DNA of 64,000 bases from Dendrobium chrysotoxum (taxonomy: Eukaryota; Streptophyta; Magnoliopsida; Asparagales; Orchidaceae): assembly GCA_019925795.1 (NCBI GenBank), contig CM034305.1:57276573-57340572 (forward strand). The letters are read 5' to 3'. A model generated the notes under the pieces. The model did not search any database. It was not told the origin of the DNA and was given only the letters and a program-made list of their open reading frames with translations. Position 1 is the stretch's first letter. Each line of letters opens with the position of its first letter. A program made the translations under genes and the position numbers. Positions 58,693-64,000 of this stretch are shown here, one piece after another.

Positions 58693-61600
58693 TCAAGCAT
58701 TTATATCAATCACTCCTAATCTGGTTCTCAAAATGCTGAATGAGTCAAAGGCCAGTGGTTTAGTGAATATGTCAGCCAGCTGATTTTCAGTTGCTACATG
58801 ATGTAGCTCAATGTCCCCTTTTATAACATGGTCCCTAATGAAGTGATGCCTTATATCAATGTGTTTGGTCCTAGAATATTGGATTGGATTCTTACAGATA
58901 CAGATGGCACTAGTATTATCACACAGAACAGAAATTGTGCCAATAGGTACCCCTAAATCTAAGACTTGTTGCTTCAACCAAAGAACTTGGGCCACACAAC
59001 TCCCTAAGGCAATGTACTTAGCTTCAGCAGTGGAAAGTGCAACTGAGTTCTATTTTCTACTGGACCAGGAGACTAACGACTGTCCTATGAACTGACAAGT
59101 CCCAGAAGTACTCTTTCTATCCACCCTACACCCCACAAAGTCAGAATCAGAATATCCAATGATCTCAAAAGAGGTGCTGTGCCTAGGGTACCAGATTCCT
59201 AGGTTTGGGGTCCCTAAAAGATATCTAAGAATTCTCTTAACAACAGTCAGGTGGGACTCTTTAGGATCAGCCTGAAACCTAGCACAAAGACAGACACTAA
59301 ACATGATATCAGGTCAGCTAACAGTCAAGTAAAGCAATGATCCTATTATCCCTCTATACTTCTTCTGATAAATAAATTTTCCCACTTGAGTCCTTATCTA
59401 ACTGAACTGAGGAGGGCATGGGAGTATTGATTGGCTTGGCTTTGTCCATTTCATATTTCTTCAAAATGTCCTTAGTGTATTTTGATTGATTGAGAAAGGT
59501 TCCATCATCCATTTGCCTTATGCTAAACCCCAAAAAGTAGGATAATTCTCCCATCATACTCATCTCAAACTCCTTACTCATTGTTTTAGAAAACTCATCA
59601 CATAAATATTTATCAGAAGATCTAAAAATTATATCATCAACATAGATCTGGATAATGAGTAAGTCATCCCCTAATCTCCTCAGAAAAAGGGTGGTGTCTA
59701 TGCTCCCCTTGACAAACTCTCTTTCTAACAGGAATGCGCTAAGTCTCTCATACCAAGCTCTAGGTGCCTGTTTCAATCCATATAAGGCCTTTTTTAATTT
59801 ATAGACATGATTTGGATATTGAGAACTCTCAAAACCTGGGGGTTATTCTACAAAAATATCTTCTTTGATTACCCCATTTAAAAAGGCACTCTTGACATCC
59901 ATTTGAAACAGCTTAAATCCCTTATAACAGGCAAAGGCTAGTAGCACTCTAATGGCTTCCAATCTAGCTACAGGGGCAAAAGTCTCCTCAAAATCAATCC
60001 ATTCTATTTGATTATACCCCTTAGCCACCAATCTTGCCTTATTTCTCACCACCACACCAGAATCATTCATCTTATTCTTAAAGACCCACTTGGTTTCCAC
60101 AATACTTTGATTTTTAGGTCTTTCTACTAACTCCCAGATATCATTCCTTACAAAGTGATTCAATTCTTCCTGCATAGCTAAAATCCAAAACTCATCCGAC
60201 AAGGCTTGATTGATGTTGGTGGGTTCAGTCATTGAGATAAAGGCAGAATGGTTTACTTCCTTCCTAAGTTCATGCCTAGTCCTAACACCTTCAGAAGGGT
60301 CTCCTAAGATCAGTTCTTTAGGATGACTCGAAGAATATCTCCAATCTCTAGGCAATGTGGTTTGAGGCTCTACCCTTTCCTCCAGATTTATATTTCCAAC
60401 CCCTTGGGTAACCTCAACAATCTCTTCATCTTCTACTTCAGATCTAGACTCCTTAGGATCAGATTCATCAAACAATATATGGGTTGTTTCTTCCACCACC
60501 AAAGTCCTCTTATTGAACACCCTAAAGGATTTCCCCACACATGAATATCCTAAGAACACTCCTTCATCAGATTTGGGGTCAAATTTTCCTAAGGATGACT
60601 TCCCGTTGTTCAGAATGAAAACCTTACAGCCAAAGACATGGAGGTGGGACAGATTTGGAGTTCTACCCTTAATGATCTCATAAGGTGTCTTGTTCAGTTT
60701 GACTCTCACATTCACCCTATTCAGCACATAACAGGCAGTGTTCACCGCTTCAGCCCAAAAGTATTTTGGAAGTGAATACTCAGCAAATATGGCTCTAGCG
60801 GCTTCCACTAAGGTCCTGTTCTTCCTTTCAGCTACCCCGTTCTGCTGAGGGGTCCTAGGAGCTGATAAATTGTGACTAATTCCTTGATCCTCACAAAAAC
60901 TTCCAAATCTTTCATTTTCAAACTCCCGTCCGTGATCACTATGGATGGTAATGATCTCACATCCTAACTTCTTCTGAATCCAAGTAGAGAAAGATCTAAA
61001 CTCATCAAATGACTCAGATTTATGTGACAGAAATTTCACCCAAGTGAACCTCGAATAATCATCTACAATCACAAATCCATAGACTCTCCCCCCTAAGCTG
61101 GAAGTGCTAATGGGTCCAAAGAGGTCCATGTGAAGAACTTCTAAAGGTCTAGAGGTGCTAATGTCCTTAACAGAGTGAAAAGAGGACTGGACTTGCTTCC
61201 CCAACTGACAGGCATCACACAGGTGATCCTTAGTGAACTTAAGCTTGGGCACACCTCTAACTAAGTCATTCTGGGTGACTCTCCTAAGGGTTTTCATACT
61301 GGCATGACACAATCTCCTATGCCATAACCAAGACTCATCAGCAGCAGTTTTTAAGCAAATTGAATTATCAGATTTAATGCAACTTACATCCAGTTTGTAG
61401 ACGTTGTTGATCCTTTGCTCCTGCAAAACAACTTCATCATTTAAGCTTAAAATGCAGCCAGTGGGCAGGAATTTGATGCTATATCCCTTGTCATAAAGTT
61501 GACTGATGCTCAGCAAGTTGTGTTTCAGTCCATCTACAAGCAAAATATTATCAATCATAAAATTCTTTGAATCACCAATTATACTTGTGCCTACCACCTT

Positions 61601-61737
61601 CCTGGTGGTGTTATCTCCAAGTGTAACCTTGCCTCCAGCTCTGGCCTCCAGTAAAATGAACTGATTTTCATCTCCAGTCATGTGTCTAGAACATCCGCTG
61701 TCCAGGTACCACATGCTCTCACGAGGTCTTGTGTGAG
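58693..61737 (-). pseudogene. Sirevirus pol: protease, integrase, RT, RNase H, nearly intact
   Basis: From the ATG at 61714, a 623-codon stretch has the protease Asp-Ser-Gly (residues 5-7), the zinc-binding His132-His137-Cys166-Cys169 and the integrase catalytic triad Asp197, Asp260, Glu296 (spacing fits D-x-D-35-E), then the RT fingers. A TAA at 59843 replaces a glutamine. The same frame continues with the RT catalytic YVDD (59633-59644). A single frameshift near 59370, a TGA at 59314-59316 and a TAG at 59050-59052 follow, and RNase H ends at the stop at 58693. All key catalytic residues seen are intact, but the breaks make it non-functional unless bypassed. Confidence 0.92.
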
Positions 61738-61755
61738 AGCACTCCTACAAAAATA

Positions 61756-63569
61756 TCAAACGTCAGTCTTAGAAACCCAAACAGGTTTGGGTTCCTTCTT
61801 ATGAAAAGAATAATGCAATGCATGCGTGCTGTACTGTGAAACAGGCAGTTTGGGTTTCCACACCCAATGTGTACTACGATGAACAGTGCAGGTATGGGAA
61901 ATATGTCCTAACATGCCACATGAAAAACATCTAACACCAGGAAAAGGGTTAACTAATCTACGTGGTTGATGGTGCCTCTTTCTAGATGTATATGAAACAT
62001 GCTTTGATGAACTTGCAACAGATTTTTCAAAAGGTGGCGGTGCATAGAACTGTTCAAAAGTAGGCAGTGTTTTGTTCTTTTCAAAAGCACTGATTTTCAC
62101 TTTCAAAAACTCAATATGTTTATTTAAACTTACAATTTCAAAAGTTCTTGCACTTTCATTACTTTCTAAATCACATGCCATATCATTCACTTTCTTAAAA
62201 GCAACTTCTAATTCAACATGCGATATTTTTAACAAATCATGCTCAACAGTTAAATCAGAATATTTTTTGTTCAAATCATCAAATTCATCAAGCAAAGACA
62301 TGTAATTGGAATCAACAGTGGAATGATCTTTAACTAAAACATCATGCTCTTTTTGCAAAGTCAAATAATCTAATTTCAGACTAGCATGAGTTTTCTTAAG
62401 CTTCCTATACGATGTATGAATTTTTTTAGAAACTTCAAATAATTGATCATAAGTAAGCTCACATACCTCTTCCTGGTCCGACTGACCAGGGTGATCATCA
62501 GTCATCAGACACAAGTTTGTTTCCTCCTCTTCAGCTTCAGTCTCAGAAGAGTCGGATGCAGAGTCTGCCCAGAATGCCTTCTGAATCTGCTTCTTGTCCT
62601 TTCTGAACTTTGGTTTCTCCTCACCCTTCTCCTTGCTTGGGTGAGCCTTGAGCGTAGGACAATCCTCCTTTATGTGTCCAGGCTTCCTGCATTCAAAACA
62701 AACAGATTCAGATGAACCTTTAAAATTTCTACTGGTCTTACCTTTGTTCCACTTGTGAAAGTTCTTATTCTTCTTCCTTAGAAAGCTCTTGAATTGTCTT
62801 GTGATTAAGGCAACATCATCGCTATCAGACCCAGAAGTGCTAGCATTTGAATCTTTGGCCTTTAGTGCCAATGTCTTCTCCTTCTTGCGTTCACCTGCAT
62901 CAAGTTTCCTTTGGTTCACCCCTTGCTCGTAAGCAATGAGTGATCCAAGTAAGCTGTCAATAGAGTAAGTATTTAAATCTTTAGATTCAGTGATAGCAGT
63001 AATCTTAGCATCATAAGAAGTAGGCAAACATCTAAGAATTTTGTTCATTCTTTCGTAGTTAGTAAGTTCTCTACCTAAAGCATGCAAAGAGGTAACAATC
63101 TGAGTGAACCTTGTGTACATTTCTGAAATAGTCTCACTAGGTTTCATGCGAAAAAGGTTTGTAATCATGTAACAAGATATTTAACCTAGACTGTTTGACT
63201 TCAGTTATACCTTCGTATGTAATACATAATCTATTCCAGATTTCTTTTCCCGTTGAACAAGTAGAAACACGCATATAGTCTTCAGATTTTAAAGCACAAA
63301 AGAAACAGTTCAAGCATTTTGCATTTAACTGTGCTAAGTCACGATCATCAAACGTCTAATCAGCAAAAGACAATTCAATTTTCACATTGTTAATCAATCT
63401 AAAAGGAGGTTCATATCCATCCTTAACTAACATCCACATGCGATAGTCAATCGATTGAAGAAAAGTAGACATGCGTGTTTTTCAAAAAATCAAAAGGAAT
63501 ATTATCAAACAACGGTAGTCTTGTAATAGAATAACCTTCAACAGTATTACGATTATTACAGTTAGCCAT
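61756..63569 (-). pseudogene. Sirevirus gag, two frameshifts and one stop
   Basis: An ATG at 63569 begins the gag N-terminus ('MANCNNRNTVEGY'). The frame shifts near 63485, meets a TAG at 63356-63358, and shifts again near 63150. From 63168 it is open for 470 codons. That part has a CCHC knuckle at Cys157, Cys160, His165, Cys170 and an acidic linker. A long Leu/Lys/Glu-rich stretch (about 225-365) is probably coiled coil, and a second CCHC knuckle near the C-terminus reads 'CFSCGMLGHISHTC'. A long gag with coiled coil is a Sirevirus trait. Pol follows in another frame after a 42-nt gap, so normal expression would need recoding or readthrough. Confidence 0.88.
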
Positions 63570-63611
63570 GGATCAAATTCAAAAGTTTTTAAACCTAAAT
63601 TTTGAATCCCT

Positions 63612-63622
63612 CTCTGATACCA
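63612..63622 (-). other. Sirevirus primer-binding site
   Basis: The minus strand reads TGGTATCAGAG, an exact match to the first 11 bases of the tRNA-Met PBS, 2 nt from the LTR. Confidence 0.85.
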
Positions 63623-63624
63623 CT

Positions 63625-64000
63625 TGAGAGTTTGATAGGGATGTTAAGCCCTAGTGAACTAGTCCCGAGGCTAACCAAGAGGGGGGGGGGGTGAATTGGT
63701 TATTTAAAAATTTCACAACAACAATGAAAAATCTTTTCGATATTTAGCAGCGGAAACAAATAAACATAAATGAAAAGATTAATCTCAGATATTCACCCAC
63801 GTAGTTAATATCAAAAAGTAAAGTGCATAACTGAATCAGAAAAGCAAACCAGATTTTATTGTGGTTCGGTCAACTTGACCTACGTCCACTCCCCAGAGCC
63901 TTCCCTCAGGGTATTGCACTAAATAAAAAGTGTCTCTCCTTTTGCTCCCACAGCAAGGCGGAGAAGCCTGTACAAGATCTCCTTTTCACCACACGGTGGG
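63625..64000 (-). repeat. Sirevirus 5' LTR, cut by the window end
   Basis: The first 376 bp on the + strand match 55473 onward, with a longer G run near 63681-63691. Confidence 0.92.

Larger units (their letters stand above)
55473..64000 (-). mobile_element. Sirevirus (Ty1/copia), minus orientation, right LTR runs off the window
   Basis: 3' LTR at 55473-57123, purine tract, conserved module, pol (58693-61737), gag (61756-63569), PBS and the start of the 5' LTR (63625 on). It is far better preserved than the copy at 3539: pol is one frame apart from one shift and three stops. It has no third ORF between pol and the LTR. It inserted into a plus-oriented Sirevirus LTR, so the two meet head-to-head at 55473. 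Confidence 0.93.

Overview
This is plant nuclear DNA from an angiosperm with a repeat-rich genome; I cannot name the species. The evidence is a BURP-domain cell-wall gene, a 5S-derived Cassandra element, Sirevirus (Ty1/copia) and Tat-lineage (Ty3/gypsy) retrotransposons, a hAT element and MITE-like repeats. I support only one intact cellular gene: a polygalacturonase-1 beta-subunit-like (PG1beta/BURP) gene at 18958-21765 on the + strand. Almost everything else is mobile DNA, much of it nested, and several insertions can be checked against uninterrupted copies inside the window.

Layout. (1) 1-3206: AT-rich DNA with a decayed fragment of a Tat-type LTR (about 1180-2891). (2) 3212-15354: a minus-oriented Cassandra TRIM (5S-rRNA-like LTRs, target duplication CATAG) split by a decayed plus-oriented Sirevirus (3539-15004) with gag, pol and a third ORF. 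(3) 15360-18900: non-coding DNA, a microsatellite and a MITE-like repeat leading to the PG1beta gene. (4) 21900-25820: four MITE-like repeats, unassigned DNA and a fossil Ty3/gypsy gag. (5) 25823-48050: a Ty3/gypsy array LTR-internal-LTR-internal-partial LTR. A 730-bp hAT element sits in its first LTR. A young 16.4-kb LARD-type Tat element (28635-45032, 6.1-kb LTRs, target duplication GCCTT) sits in its first internal region. (6) 48449-53965: a gag-only Tat element whose very long LTR is stacked with tandem repeats, cut by (7) a plus-oriented Sirevirus LTR fragment (53966-55472), which is cut by (8) a minus-oriented, better-preserved Sirevirus (55473 to beyond the window end).

The most interesting signal is non-coding. 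A module of roughly 300-600 bp lies between pol and the 3' LTR in both Sireviruses (12480-12790; 57690-58290) and recurs, in the sense orientation, inside the unrelated Tat-lineage LARD (36680-37260). It carries tandem mini-hairpins with an AAA loop whose stems change in a compensatory way between copies. Separately, the Sirevirus LTRs carry arrays of 15-bp palindromes whose two arms have changed together between subfamilies. Both read as structured or protein-bound elements kept by the transposons. The two Sireviruses also share two nonsense codons at identical pol positions, suggesting a lineage that spread while carrying stops.
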